A stretch of DNA of 64,000 bases from Benincasa hispida (taxonomy: Eukaryota > Streptophyta > Magnoliopsida > Cucurbitales > Cucurbitaceae). The position numbers were made by a program, and so were the translations under genes. Shown here piece after piece: positions 1 to 12,168 of this stretch; the stretch's first letter is position 1, and each line of letters starts with the position of its first letter. The DNA lies in the NCBI RefSeq assembly GCF_009727055.1, contig NC_052353.1, forward strand, positions 60,254,079 to 60,318,078, written 5' to 3'. The notes below the pieces were generated by a model that searched no databases, had not been told where the DNA came from, and saw nothing but the letters and a program-made list of their open reading frames with translations.

Positions 1-1374
1 AACTCCAGAGGTGTACTTGCAACACTCTTGGAGGAAACACAGTGGAGTATGTATACCGCAGTCACTACTACGAAACCTCAAAACGAGTCCGGTAAGGAAG
101 CGTAACTCATCATCAAGCGAACCATGTCTAATAAGGTCCTATTTCTCCTCTTCGCTACACCATTCTGCTAAGGTGTACCCGACGCTAAGAGTTTGGAAAC
201 GATTCCATGTTCTATCAAATAGNTTGGAAAGCTCACGTAACACAATCTTACTACGTGGATTGTGCTCCCTAATATGATCCTCCTCCAGGAAGGTAGCGTT
301 CGTAGACACAAACACTCTCGTAAGGAAGTGTAACTCATCATCGACCGAACCATGTCCAACAAGGTTTTGTTTCTCCTCTTCGCTACACCATTCTGCTAAG
401 GTGTACCCGACGCTAAGAGTTTGGAAACGATTCCATGTTCTATCAAATAGTTTTGGAATGCCGAGTCCAAAAACTCACCACCTCGATCCGATCAAAGTGT
501 TTTAATCCGTCTATCTAATGCATTTTTAACTTCAGCCTTGAACTTTTTGAACTTTTAAAAGGATTCAAACTTTCATTGCATAAGATAAACATACCCGTAC
601 CTGGAGTAATCATCAGTAAAACTGATAAAATACTCATAGCCACCTCAGGCTCGCACATTGATAGGACCACAAAGGTCAGAATGTACTAACTCAAGAGGCT
701 CCTTGCCTCTATAATCTTTTCCACTAACAGGTCGTTTAGTCATCTTACCCTTAAGGCAAAATTCGCACACTAGTAATGAATTTTCTTCTAACTCACTTAG
801 AAGTCCCTTCTTCATCAATCTCTCAATCCTATTGAGATTGATATGCCCTAAACGAAGATGCCAAAGTTGGGCATTTTCTTTTGGAGAAATTCGTCGACGT
901 TTTGATTGAGTTACGACAGTTCTGAACAATTCAGTATTATGGAGGGAATTAATGGCTAACGACCTTAGCACATGTAAATTCGATTCCAGATTTGCTTTGC
1001 AAATAAAAACACCAACTTTATGAATAAATACTTTATCCACATTAAACGAGATAGTATATTTACATTGCAATAAATATTTTACAGAAATGTTTTTCCTTTT
1101 TAGTTCGGGAACAATATATACATCATATAAAACAAGAAACCTATTATGTAAAGCTAACTGGAGTCCTCCCACTAGCACAACTGAGACGACGTGCCCGGTG
1201 CCAACTCGCATCGTCATCTTGCCAGCCTCCAGCTGTCGCTAAGATCTAATCCCCTGAAAAGAAGAACAAACATGGTTAGTGGCGCCTGAATCGATTATCC
1301 AGGCAGAATCATCATTCTCCACTAAACAAGTTTCAAGCACAAGTAAATCACATTTACTTTTATCGGCCTTGGCC
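1..1374 (-). pseudogene. Copia A protease and integrase region, broken
   Basis: Downstream of gag on the minus strand, a retropepsin active site (DSGATNHVCSSFQ) lies at about 1310-1265 and is followed by a stop. Positions 1217-645 carry the GAG-pre-integrase domain with the HHCC zinc-binding pattern (LWHLRLGH...CEFC) and the start of the integrase core (LVHSDLCGP, first catalytic Asp). The frame continues through 640-480 with in-frame stops (GYEYFISFTDDYSRYGYVYLMQ, then a stop). The last 480 bp are rearranged, with a duplicated integrase piece and a piece of the integrase-RT linker. An ambiguous base n is present at 223. Confidence 0.85.
92..456 (-). repeat. 228-bp-spaced direct duplication inside Copia A integrase
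   Basis: Positions 92-228 and 320-456 are nearly identical (both contain GTGTACCCGACGCTAAGAG and end in TATCAAATAG). Between them, 229-319 matches the integrase-RT linker seen in Copia B near 21120-21220, so the order of coding blocks is scrambled. The unknown base at 223 lies at the end of the first copy, which leaves open a collapsed or misjoined assembly. Confidence 0.7.
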
Positions 1375-2252
1375 TTAGCCTTGGCTGTTTTCTTCTTTTT
1401 TCAGATATCGAGGACACTTCCTCTTCCAGTGTCCATCTTGGATGCAGTGGAAACACTTTCCCTTAGCAACTTGTGGACGCCTACTTGAGGCGACAGGCGA
1501 TGGGTTAGCAGGTGCCTTCCCTTTTCCCTTACCACCCTTCTTCTTCTTCCCGTTTGCAGAGTTAGAAGTAGAAGGTGTAGACTTCGTTCCTGAGGTCGAA
1601 CCTCTATTGAATGTCCTGGAGGATGAAGCAACATTTGCCTCACCCTTCTGCCTCTCTTTACTTTTCAGTAAAGATTGGTATGTCTGCAACTCGTTGAGGA
1701 GAGTTGTAAGGTTATATTTCATTTTGTTAAGAATCACATTACTAACAAAGTGCAGGTAGCTCTTCGACAAAGAATGGAGGATTATGCTAACCTGGCTGCC
1801 TCATCGATAGTAGACCCATTCAACTCCATTACATTAAAGTGAACCATAATGTTAAGCACATGTTCATGAACAGAGGTGCCATCTTTCATTTTGGAGTTAA
1901 ATATGTTTTTAAGAGCCTCATGCATAAGCTGTTCAGATGGTTGTCCAAACATTCCCTTCAGGGACTCCATGATCTCATGCGTTGAGACCATAGGCTCATT
2001 TTTCTTGGCCAAGAATTCAGAAAGACTTACCAAGATGTAGGCTCGGGCTTTCTCATTCGCCCTTGTTCATCGCTCGTAGGCTTCCCGAACATTTTGAGCG
2101 GCATTCAGAGTTGGAATAGGATGACAAGCCTCCGTGAGAGCGAACATTAGATCCTCGATGATCAGGATCGTCGTGATCATTTGTTTCCATGTTGTGAAAT
2201 TATCGACAATAAGTTTTTCGGTGCTTAGCAATGCTAATGTAGCTGTTGTCAT
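1375..2252 (-). pseudogene. Copia A gag polyprotein, broken
   Basis: Three consecutive minus-strand reading frames (2252-2067, 2033-1782, 1770-1375) together read as one Copia Gag. An N-terminal part has the pattern DNFTTWKQ...LTEAC. A central part (MFGQPSEQL, then HEHVLNIMVHFNVMELNG) matches the retrotransposon gag domain. The C-terminal part is Lys/Ser-rich and ends in a CCHC zinc knuckle (CFHCIQDGHWKRKC). The breaks between the frames are frameshifts or stops. Gag would form the virus-like particle. The start at 2252 is the first Met before the conserved N-terminal block. The wording resembles Gag proteins abundant in cucurbit genomes, from memory and not from a search. Confidence 0.85.
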
Positions 2253-5200
2253 TTTGAAAATGTTGTTGAAAAGACAAACAAAACTTTATTAGATTTTGCT
2301 AAACCACTTTTAAACCAATCAGTTCAGTTTCAAGTATCCTAAGTTATAGACTTCTTTTTTGCAATGATGCCCTAGTGAGGCAGGACAAATGCCACAGGTG
2401 GGGTGATCAGTTGCCCCTTCGCTGGGACGAGACATTCTCAACCATTAGGAAGAATCAACTCTTGGAGCTGAACCTAAGAACCACCATTTGTTGGTCCAGA
2501 ATCGTTAACCTTTAACTATTTCGCATAAGTGTAATCCCTCGCTTTTGGTGCCAGAGTCTCGCCCTAATGAGCCCACCCTAGAGAAGAAGCAGATTAGAAC
2601 AAAAGAATAAGTTACCTTATCCTCTTACAGGAGATCAAATAAAGAAACGCGCAAAACTGCCATCCTTTAGGGGGACCCTCCCACGGTGCCTCGAGGCGAT
2701 GCACAGTAACTTTATTCAACCTAATGAGGGAGACCGAGGGATATGTGATGACGGAAAATTAGACATCAAATATTTAACAACTAAAATCCCTTGGACGCGT
2801 TATGCGATGCATGTTCTTAAGATATGCGTTGACAAATGTATGCGATGATCATGCGTCATGTCACAAGTTTTCTTGCGCTCACGCCATGTATAATGCGAAC
2901 ACAAGTTTCTCGGGTGATCCGAGTTCGAACACGGGGACTTGTAGCACAATGAATGCAGTAATATGCATGCAGCGATTTAAATAAAAGAATGTTGGAGGGG
3001 TTGCTAAGTTAACTCTACTCCTACTCCTAGCTAACAGACAATGCAATGAGAATATGAATGAAAGGTAGAGACACGACAACTTTTGACATGAAATAAATGA
3101 ATGGGAAAATAGATAAAATGTGGAGATGATTTCATTGCAACCCTTAAGAATGACTGCAAGGGCAACGTTTGTCAACACAAGCCATGTAATAATGCTACAC
3201 ACGTGAACCTAACTTTAGAATGTATGCGGTGTATCTGCGATATTGTCCGGAAGACTATGCCTGCCTAAACCTCCATAACCCACTCACTAGCTCTTGCCGC
3301 ATGAGCGTGATAGCCACATAACACCTTATCCTACTTCTTGGATGCATGCAATATCCTATCCATAGGGTGCATACGCTGTGTGATAGCAAACAGAGCTTAT
3401 CCCTAAGTTCGCCATTCTTGCCTATGCGTTCCAATCTGCTCTTCCGAGTCTTAGATTTAGGTTTTAGATACTCTCCCAAGTATGCCTAAATGATGAATGA
3501 AGCGCTCATAGGACAAGGTAACCGAATGAACTTTGCTGACCTAAGATTGTTCCTATCGCTAGTGAACAATGACTTACATTGCTTAATGCGACCAACCGTT
3601 TACCCTCCCGAGCAGTTGGTTGTTGCTGACTTTACTCATAGATAAGCATTGCGTTAGCCTATAGACAAGCATTGCCGCAGCTTCACACTAAGCAAATAAG
3701 ATTACTCACACACTCACGCAACGCACACCTCTCGGTGGGTTGCTACATGCTTTATATCCTTAATCCACATGACTAAGTATGCGATACCTAAGCAATCTCA
3801 CTAAGTATTGTAATGAAAGTAAAGATGCTAAGCAAAGAAGATGGAGATGGAGTCGAAGGAGACAGAGAAATGCATTGAAAACAAATTGTATTAATTCCTT
3901 AATCACAAAATGTCATATAATACAATATAAGAAAAGAAAGGAAAATGAAATGACCGGCTAGAAGCAAGGACTTGTTTCCAGCAGATGTGCATTAAGGCTG
4001 TCGGTGGTGCCATGGATGGATGGTAGAGCTGACTCTTCCGAGATCTAGCTCCGGTCGTCACTCGGAATGGATGAAGGAGGTGAAGAACTCTCAAACGTTT
4101 TCTCACGCATTTTGTCTGGATCACAAGGATCCGCCCTAGGCGAACCACAGGCGAAAACCTCGGATAACTTGAATTTCTACTCATCGGCTTCTATTTATAA
4201 AGCTTAGATCACCGACAACATTAATGGACTGCTCTGAGTCTTACATTCGGCGCGTTAGTCCTTTTCTGAACCTCTGCAGCTAACGGCATGGTAGGTGAAA
4301 TGTCAACATCATCTTTTGATTTTCTCAAAGTAGATTCATTGATGCGTTCATTCCACCAACCTTGCATTGATCCCATTAGTATGCATTATAGCATAGCCAC
4401 AATCATTTAGTGACCACATTTTCTTAGTACCGCAACTCTACGCGATAACCACAATCGCTTGATGAGCGCAACTCCCATGCGATGGACGCATATGGCTGAT
4501 TACTGCAACATCCATGCATTGATCGACGTATTCGCCTTTGCGATGGAGAGTTTCTTCGCATGCGGTCATCTATGGGGTGGTCCGGTTTCCACGGTTGCGT
4601 CCACTTCCTGCATTAGCTACAAAAATAGAACATTGAACGCATAATAACGCATAATAATGAGTTAGCCGAGATTCTTTAATGATGAACGACGCAAGCTCAT
4701 TTTCTCATGAGTTCCTAGCACAATTGTCGCATATTCTGCTTAACAACCTTCATAATTCTAAGTAAAAGGCCTAAGATGACATGCATTTCTACATGTCATC
4801 AATATGCTGTCGCACTTCCTGCTCCTATTTACTATGAACATTCTCTCCTTCCACGTTGATATTGACCTACCCAAACACTATCCGTTGGGGGGACACGCCA
4901 AAGGTGCCGCGAGGCCGAGGGTAGATCTCACGGTGTGGACTATTTAGGAGAAATGTGAAAAGTTTAAGTGAAGTATCTCATGCCCCAAGTACCTCCCACT
5001 AGATGTTTTACTTAGGGGTTCATTAACCTAGACAATCCGGCTACTGATTTTAGTCTCAGACATCTTTTTAAACTCTGCTCATAAACAACGTTTGTCTATG
5101 AAATATGAACAAGTTCAAGTAGTCACATTAAACACTTTAATGGACTGTTCTTAACTTACATGCATGCATCAAATCTATCTAATTCACCTTTCCATGTAAG

Positions 5201-6229
5201 TTCCACGGTAGAGGTGTTATGTTTCCGTCAACTTAAATGCCCCAGCCTAGACAGAACCCGCCTTAGACAAACGATCCCTTATAGATAGATTGCTACACTT
5301 TAACCTTTTATTAGCCAATTTAATCCTATTAAACTGATTAAAAGATTAAAGCCTTAGGGTTGCTAATCGTATTAGAACCGTGATCTTATGTCTATGTGAT
5401 CCAAGTTTTAAACACTTTAAAACCATGAATTAAACCTAAGTTAGCATGCACGTCTTTCTTATTTCTTTTAGTTCTTATTTCTTTTTAACTTTTAAAAAGA
5501 AACAACTAAAACTATTGCGCATAACGAGGTGTTTATAACATTTATAAAATAACCTATGTGTCATGCTTCATGCAATTTCCGGTCATTACTATGTATAACT
5601 TGTATATAATGCGTAACAACCTAGCAAACATGTTATCATTCACCCTTATACTATAACGATTATAATATAAAGATGATGCATGTCAATACTTTTTATGCAT
5701 GCATAAATATAACTCTTATATTATATGATACATGAGCATGCTCTTACATAATTAAATCACGCTTCTCTAAATTATAACAATTACAATAAAGAGATGATGC
5801 ATGGCCATTGCATAACCTAAGGTGGGATTTATTATATGTGCATACCATATGACATATAAAAACATACATCGCATGTAATAAATAAAGATTTAATGGACTG
5901 GGATGAGCCTTTACAAAAACCGAAATGAAAAAAACTTATCTATTACATTTTTCATCGAGCAAACTGGTTCACAGGCGAACCGGGTCTTGAACCACCAGGA
6001 GGTCTTCATCGTGTAGTAAACTCCAGTAGGTAGATGATTGTTCAGCACGCACTAGACAATAGAAGCATTATTAAACGATTACATAGACGACGACGAGGCT
6101 GCGAAGCCTGATCGTCCATGCGATCGTGTAGCGCGACGACAGGTAAACGATTTACCGTGTGTTATCAAGCGATCGTTTAGTCAGTTACTAAGCGATGAAG
6201 CTTGCTGAGCTAAACAAGCGTCCAGTGCG
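2253..6229 (-). other. Copia A untranslated leader, interrupted by one solo-LTR insertion
   Basis: No coding region is visible outside the insertion at 2746-4801. The two parts (2253-2745 and 4802 to about 6000) are joined by a perfect ATATG target duplication. Both contain a related G/C-rich phrase (near 2670-2700 and 4888-4920, each with GGTGCC, CGAGG and nearby GGGGGAC). I could not place the tRNA primer-binding site or the exact LTR/leader border. The stretch from about 6060 to 6229 already has the CGATCGTTTAG-type repeats found in the LTR. Confidence 0.5.
2746..4801 (-). mobile_element. Solo LTR-like element, copy 1
   Basis: The sequence begins TGATGACGG and ends ATGTCATCA (TG...CA), with a perfect 5-bp direct duplication ATATG at 2741-2745 and 4802-4806. 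By comparison with other copies it is oriented to the left. The 5' tip is then a perfect 9-bp hairpin (GATGACATG at 4775-4783, CATGTCATC at 4792-4800). A TATA-like TTTATAAATAG is present near 4190-4205 on the minus strand, which fits an LTR promoter. No reading frame of note. Length 2056 bp. Conserved phrases such as CACCTCTCGGTGGGTTGCTA are shared with the other copies. Confidence 0.8.
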
Positions 6230-6234
6230 CGCAC

Positions 6235-8330
6235 TTGTGACGGGGAATTAGAAGTCAGTTTTACTCAACAACTAAAATCCCTTGGACGCGATATGCGATG
6301 CATGTTCCTAAGATATGCGTTGATAGTCATGCGTTGGAATGAATATGCGTTAATAAATGTATGCGATGACTATGCATCCTGTCACAAGTTTTCTTGCACT
6401 CACACCTAGTATAACGCGAATGCAAGTTTCTCGGATAATCTGAGGTTGAACACAGGGACTCATGGCTATATGTATGCGATAATGTGAATGCGGTGGTTTG
6501 AATAAAAAAATGGAAGGGAGGTTTCTAAGTTAACCTTACTCCTACTCTTATCTAACAGACAACGCAATGAGAATATGCATGAGTGGTAGAGATACAAAAA
6601 CACTTGACATGAAATAAATGTATGGGAAAATAGATAAAATGCAGAGATGGTTTCATTGTAACCCTTAAGAGTGACCGCAAAGGGCAACCTTAGTCAACGC
6701 AAGGCATGCAATCATGCTACATACACGTGAACCTAACTCTAGGACGTATGCGGTGTATCTGCGATATTGCCGAGAAGCCTATGCCTACCTAGATGTCTAT
6801 AACCAGCTCACTAGCTCCCGCCGCATGAGCATGGCTGCTGCATAACCCCTTATCCTACTTCCTGGACGCATGCAAATCCATTCTGTAGGGTGCATACACT
6901 GTGTGAAGCAAACAAAGCTTTTCCCTAAGTTCCCCATTCTTGCCTATGCATTCTATTCCGCTCTCCCGAGTCTTAGATTTGTGTTTTAGACTACTCTCCT
7001 AAGTATGCCTAAATGATGAATGATGCGTTCATAGGGCAAGGTATCCGCATGAACTTTGCTTACTTAAGATTGTTACTATCCCTAGTGAACAATGCATACA
7101 TTGCTTAATGCGACCAACCACTTACCCTCTCGGGAAGTTGATTGTTGCTGACTTCACTCATAGAAAAGCAATGCGTTAGCCTATAGACAGGCGTTGCAGC
7201 AGTTTCACACTAAGCAAATAAGATTACTCATACACTCGCGCAACACACACCTCTCGGTGGGTTGCTACACGCTTTATAACCCTAATCCACATGACTAAGT
7301 ATGCGATACCCAAGCAGTCCCACTAAGTGTTGCAATGAAAGTAAAGATGCTAAGCAAAGAAGATGGAGATGGAGTCGAAGGAACAGAGAAATGCATTGAA
7401 AACAAATTTTATTAATTCCTTCAGCACAAAATGTCATACAATACAATATAAGAAAAGAAAGGAAATGAAATGACCGGTTGGAAGCAAAGACTTGCTTCCA
7501 GCGGATGTGCGTTAAGACTGCCAGTGGTGCCATGGATGGGCGGAGGAGCTGACTCTCTCGAGATATAGCTTCGATCGACGGCTCCGGTCGTCACTCGAAA
7601 TGGATAAAGAAGGTGAAGAACTCTCAGCCATCTTCTCACGCAATTTTTCTTGATCACAGGGAAAATCCTCAAACCACAAGGATCATCCTCGGATAACTTA
7701 AATTTCAGCTTATCGGCTTCTATTTATAGAGCTCTGATCGCCGACAGCATTAAATGGACTGCTCTGAGTCTGACGTTCGACGCGTTAGTCATTTATGAAC
7801 TTTTGCCACTAATGGCGTGGTAGGTGAAATGTCAGCATCATCTTTTGGTTTTTCTCAAGGTAGATATGTTGATGCGTTCATTCCACCAACCTTGCGTTGA
7901 TCCCATTAGAATGCATTGAAGCGTAGCCACAATCATTTAATGACCGCATTCACTTAATACCGTAACTCTACACGATGATCGCAATCGCTAAGCGAGCGCA
8001 ACTGCCATGCGATGGATGCATACGGCTGATTACCGCAACATCCATGCATTGATCGATGCGTTCGACCTTGCGATGGAAAGTTTCTTCGCATGCGGTTGTC
8101 TATGCGGTGGTCCGGTTTTCGCGTTTGCGTCCATTTCCTATTTTAGCTACAAAAATAGAACATTTAATGCATAATAACGAAAAATACTGGGTTAGCTGAG
8201 ATTTAACATGCTGATCGATGCAAGCTCATTTTCTCGTGAATTCCTATCATGATTGATGCATATTCTGCCTAACAACCTTCATGATTCTAAGTAAAAGGCC
8301 TAAGATGACATGCATTTCTGCATGTCATCA
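6235..8330 (-). mobile_element. Solo LTR-like element, copy 2
   Basis: This is the closest relative of copy 1 over its whole length, with the same order of conserved phrases. It ends CATGTCATCA at 8330 with the same hairpin (GATGACATG...CATGTCATC). The left end is worn (TTGTGACGG instead of TGATGACGG). The flanking duplication is imperfect (CGCAC at 6230-6234, CACAC at 8331-8335). It interrupts the CGATCGTTTAG-rich part of the Copia A LTR. A TATA-like sequence (CTATAAATAG on the minus strand) is present near 7722-7732. Small open frames inside it are not conserved between copies. Confidence 0.75.
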
Positions 8331-8593
8331 CACACGTTAAACGATACTGAGCATCTCATCGTCTAACCGATGCGTTCAACCAGGTAAACGATTTATCTTA
8401 CATTACTAAGCGATCGTTTAGTCAGTTACTAAGGAAAATCTATACGATCGTTTAGGAAAAGGTATACGATTGTTTAGCAAAATTGGCACACTATATGATC
8501 ATTTAGAGAAGCTATCCGATTGTGTATAAAACAATATGTGATCGTTTAGGCGGGAGGTGGACGATCATTTAGGCAGAGAGTGCTATCGTATAG
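8331..8593 (-). repeat. Copia A LTR segment with CGATCGTTTAG-type array
   Basis: Host LTR sequence lies between solo-LTR copies 2 and 3. It carries about ten degenerate versions of CGATCGTTTAG at irregular 15-35 bp spacing (for example near 8408, 8441, 8462 and 8547). The same motif crowds the other Copia LTR (about 16070-16275) and both ends of the Mutator-like element. Confidence 0.7.
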
Positions 8594-10665
8594 TGATGAC
8601 GGGAAATTAGATTTCAATTACTCAACAACTAAAATTCTGTGGATACAATATGCGATGTATGTTCTTAAAGTATGCGTTGATTATCATGCGTCGATGGTCA
8701 TGCGTTGGAAGACTATGCGTTAACAAATGTATGCGATGATCATGCATCCTAACACAAGTTTTCTTGTGCTCACGCCAAGTATAACGCGTACGCAAGTTTC
8801 TTAGGTGATCGGAGGTCAAACACAGGGACTTGTAGCGAGATGTATGCTGTAATGTGCATGCGACGGTTGAAAAAAAGAATGGGTGGGAGGTTTCTATGCT
8901 AACACTACTCCTACTCCTAAGTAACAGACAACACAATGAGAGTGTGAATGATAGGTAGAGACACGACAACTATTGACAGGAAGTAAATGGATGGAAAAAT
9001 AGATAAAATATGGAGATGTCTTCATTGCAACCCTTGAGAGTGACTGCAAGGGAAACCTTAGTCAACGCAAGCTATGCGATCATGGCACACACACTTGAGC
9101 CTAATTTTAGGACGTATGCGATGTATATACGATAGTGCCAGGAAGCCTATGCCTGCCTAAACCTCCATAACCCGCTCACGTGTTCTCGCACCGCATGAGC
9201 GTGATGGCCGCATACCATTGTATCCTACTTCATGGATGCATGCAATATCCTCTCCGTAGGGTGCATACGCTGTGTAACAGCAAATGAAGCCTATCTCTAA
9301 GTGCCCCATTCTTGCTTATGCGTTCCAATCTGCTCTTTCGAGTCTTAGATTTGGGTTTTAGACTACTCTCTCAAGTATGCCTAAATGATGAATGATGCGC
9401 TCATAAGACAAGGTAACCACATAAACTTGGCTGACGCAAGATTATTCCTATCTCTAGTGAACACTAGCTTACATTGCTTAATGCAACCAACAACTTACCC
9501 TCCCGGGCAGTTAGCTGTTGCTGACTTTACTTATAAACAGGCGTTGCATTAGCTTCACACTAAGCAAATAAGGTTTTCTCACATACTCTCGCAACGCACA
9601 CCTCTCCGTGGTTTGCTACATGCTTCATATCCCTAATCCACATAACTAAGTATGCGATACTCTAGCAATCTCACTAAGTGATGCAAAGAAGTTATGGATG
9701 CTAAGTGAAAAAAGATGGAGATGGAATCGAAGGAAACACAGAAATGCATTGAACACATAATGTATTTATTCCTTAATCACAAAATGTAGTACAATACAAT
9801 ATAAGAAAAGATGGGAAAATGAAATGACCGACTGGAAGCAATAATTTGCTTCCAGCGGATGTGCATCAAGGTTGTCGGTGGTGCCATGGATGGGTGGTGG
9901 AGCTGACTCTCCCGAGATCTAGCTCCGGTCCAAGGCTTCTGTCGTCACTCGGAATGAAGGAAGGAGATGAAGAACTCTCAAGCTTTCTTCTCACGCATTA
10001 GTCTGGATCGCAGGGGAAAACCTTGGATGAGTTGAAATTCTACTCATCGGCTTCTTTATATAGAGCTTGGATCGCCTACAGCATTAATAAACTGCTCTAA
10101 TTCTTTCATTCGAGGCGTGTTAGTCATTTTCTGAATCTCTACTCCTAACGGCGTGGTAGGTGAAATGTCAACATCAACTTTGGGTTTTCTTAAGATATGC
10201 GTTGATGCATTCATTCCACCAACCTTATGTTGATCCCTCTATCATGCGTTATCGTGTAGCCACAATCGTATAGTGAATGCATTTGCTTAATACCATAACT
10301 TTTACACGATGACCACAATCGCTTGACGAGCGCAACTCCCATGCGATGGACGCATGCGGCTGATTACCGCAACACCCATGTGTTGATCGAATGCGTTCGC
10401 CTTTATGATGGAGAGTTTCTCTACGTGCGGTCGTCTATGCGGTAGTCTGGCTTCCGCGTTTGCGTCCACTTCCTGCGTTAGCTACAAAAATAGAAAATTG
10501 AACGCATAATAACACATAACAATGGGTTAGTCGAGATTCTTAATACTGAACAATGCAAGCTCATTTTCTCATGAATTCCTAACATAATTGCTGCATATTC
10601 TGCTTAACAGCCCTCATAATTCTAAATAAAAGGCCTAAGATGACATGCATTTCTACATGTCATCA
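8594..10665 (-). mobile_element. Solo LTR-like element, copy 3
   Basis: It starts TGATGACGGGAAATTAG and ends ACATGTCATCA, flanked by perfect 5-bp duplications TATAG (8589-8593 and 10666-10670). Length 2072 bp. It has the same hairpin at the right tip and the same internal phrase order as copies 1 and 2. No protein-coding capacity. The TG...CA ends plus 5-bp duplication are the signature of retroviral-type integration, and the lack of an internal region suggests LTR-LTR recombination. Confidence 0.8.
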
Positions 10666-10670
10666 TATAG

Positions 10671-12168
10671 GCTCTCAAAAAAACTTAAGCGATCGTTTTC
10701 TTTTATCCAACGCGCGCTTGTGAATTCTTTTGGACGATTGAACAAAATGAAAACTATTTTCATTTTAATTCATCGGTTACAATAATTGACGCTACCCACT
10801 AACCCACGTTCGAATGTGAAATTTGGATTAATTATCATATAATTAATCAACTAATTAATTAATATATATAATCATATTATATTTTTATTCTATGGTTTGA
10901 TATCATATATCTACTATAGTATTTTCTCCCCTACTTGATATAAATCACATTTATATCTAATTTCCTCCAAAATAATATATTTCATACATTTAGCCAATTA
11001 TATCATATATAATTAACCAGTCCAATTATATCATATATAATCGAACTTCCTCTTGTCAATTTGAACATTTCAAATTAACCCAAACACTGGTTCTCTACTT
11101 TATCCAAGCTACCAAGGGGACTTAATGGACCTGTGGCTCGAAGTTCCAACATTTTGTGAATAACTGACTAAACTCTTTAGCTATGAGATCCACCATCCGT
11201 TAACTGTCAGGCATTCCACAAAAGACCAATAACTAAACTCTTCTTACTACAGATATATTTCTGTGTCCATCGGATATAACCAATCATGAGTACGTTCATC
11301 CTTCACAGATGCTCGTAAGTACAGATGGGCCAAATTACCGTTTTTCCCCTGTAGTTACATCTCACTCCTTAAGTACCACTGATTCCTCTAATGAACAATA
11401 CAACATAGTCCAATTATGTGTGAACACCTCTCAGGCCAAGAGAAGGTGTGTGGTGCCACATCGTTGAAGCCTCGAAATCAGCCCTTAAGGGAGCTATCTA
11501 TCTACTTATCCCTGCCTTGGGGAAGGAGTGAATTCCATCTTGTGTAGCTGAGTTCCCAGCTCCCAAATCAGATGAATCCCCAAAATAGTAGATTTGAATC
11601 GGCGACCTGGCCACTCGCACCCATACAAATCAATGAACTGTCCTCAATGGTAGGAGTTCCCAACTCAATCAGGATTGAGGTCATGTTACCTATGGTCATC
11701 CTAGTGAAGTAAAGTCTCTGTCATGAACGGTGTTATATAACTAGACGTTAACACTTCGTGGTCAGGTCTTATACAAACTCTTTGTATAGGACGCCCCCGC
11801 TCGCATGTCCCCAACACGAATGATCAGGATCAGACCATCTGTGACAAGTCACAACACTTGTGATCATTCCACAAAGCGGGGCGCATTCGTTAGCATTACC
11901 AGGATAAGGTTTCCCTCCTATATCCATATACTACAAACCATTTTGGTTATCACTCAAGACATGATCCACTTGTATGTCACCACATATAGGCTTGAGTCAC
12001 ATACAGATAACGAGGGATTTATGTTTATTGGTTTGTGAAAGGAAATAAAACAAGTGACTGAGCAAAAATACAAGATGTGAAGTAAATATCATATATTAAC
12101 AACACAAACGTTCGTACAAACTGTTTACAAACTACAGGACACGAGACTTTAGGGCATCAACCCCAATA
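10671..12168 (-). repeat. Copia A 5' LTR (promoter-proximal part)
   Basis: On the minus strand this matches the LTRs of copies B and C across the whole length. Shared blocks include CCTATACAAAGAGTTTGTAT, GGTAGCTTGGAT and the AT-rich stretch around 10850-11040. The terminus at 12168 abuts Gypsy gag. The left side is cut by solo-LTR copy 3, and host LTR sequence resumes at 8593. Small open frames here (for example 11805-12038) are not coding. Confidence 0.75.

Larger units (their letters stand above)
1..12168 (-). mobile_element. Ty1/Copia retrotransposon copy A (5' half, heavily interrupted)
   Basis: Read on the minus strand, this contains a 5' LTR (from 12168 down), a long leader, gag, protease and integrase, running off the left edge of the window. 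Three solo-LTR-like insertions (2746-4801, 6235-8330, 8594-10665) split the leader and the LTR. The right boundary is where LTR sequence (minus strand beginning TATTGGGGTTGATGCCC, probably a mutated TGTTGG start) meets Gypsy gag sequence at 12169. So copy A inserted into the Gypsy element and separated it from its own 5' end. The reverse transcriptase half would lie outside the window. Stops and frameshifts show it is dead. Confidence 0.8.

Noticed and set aside
2746..4801. Helitron (because of the hairpin near one end)
   Set aside because: The ends are TG...CA with 5-bp target duplications; Helitrons end in CTRR, insert between A and T and make no duplication.
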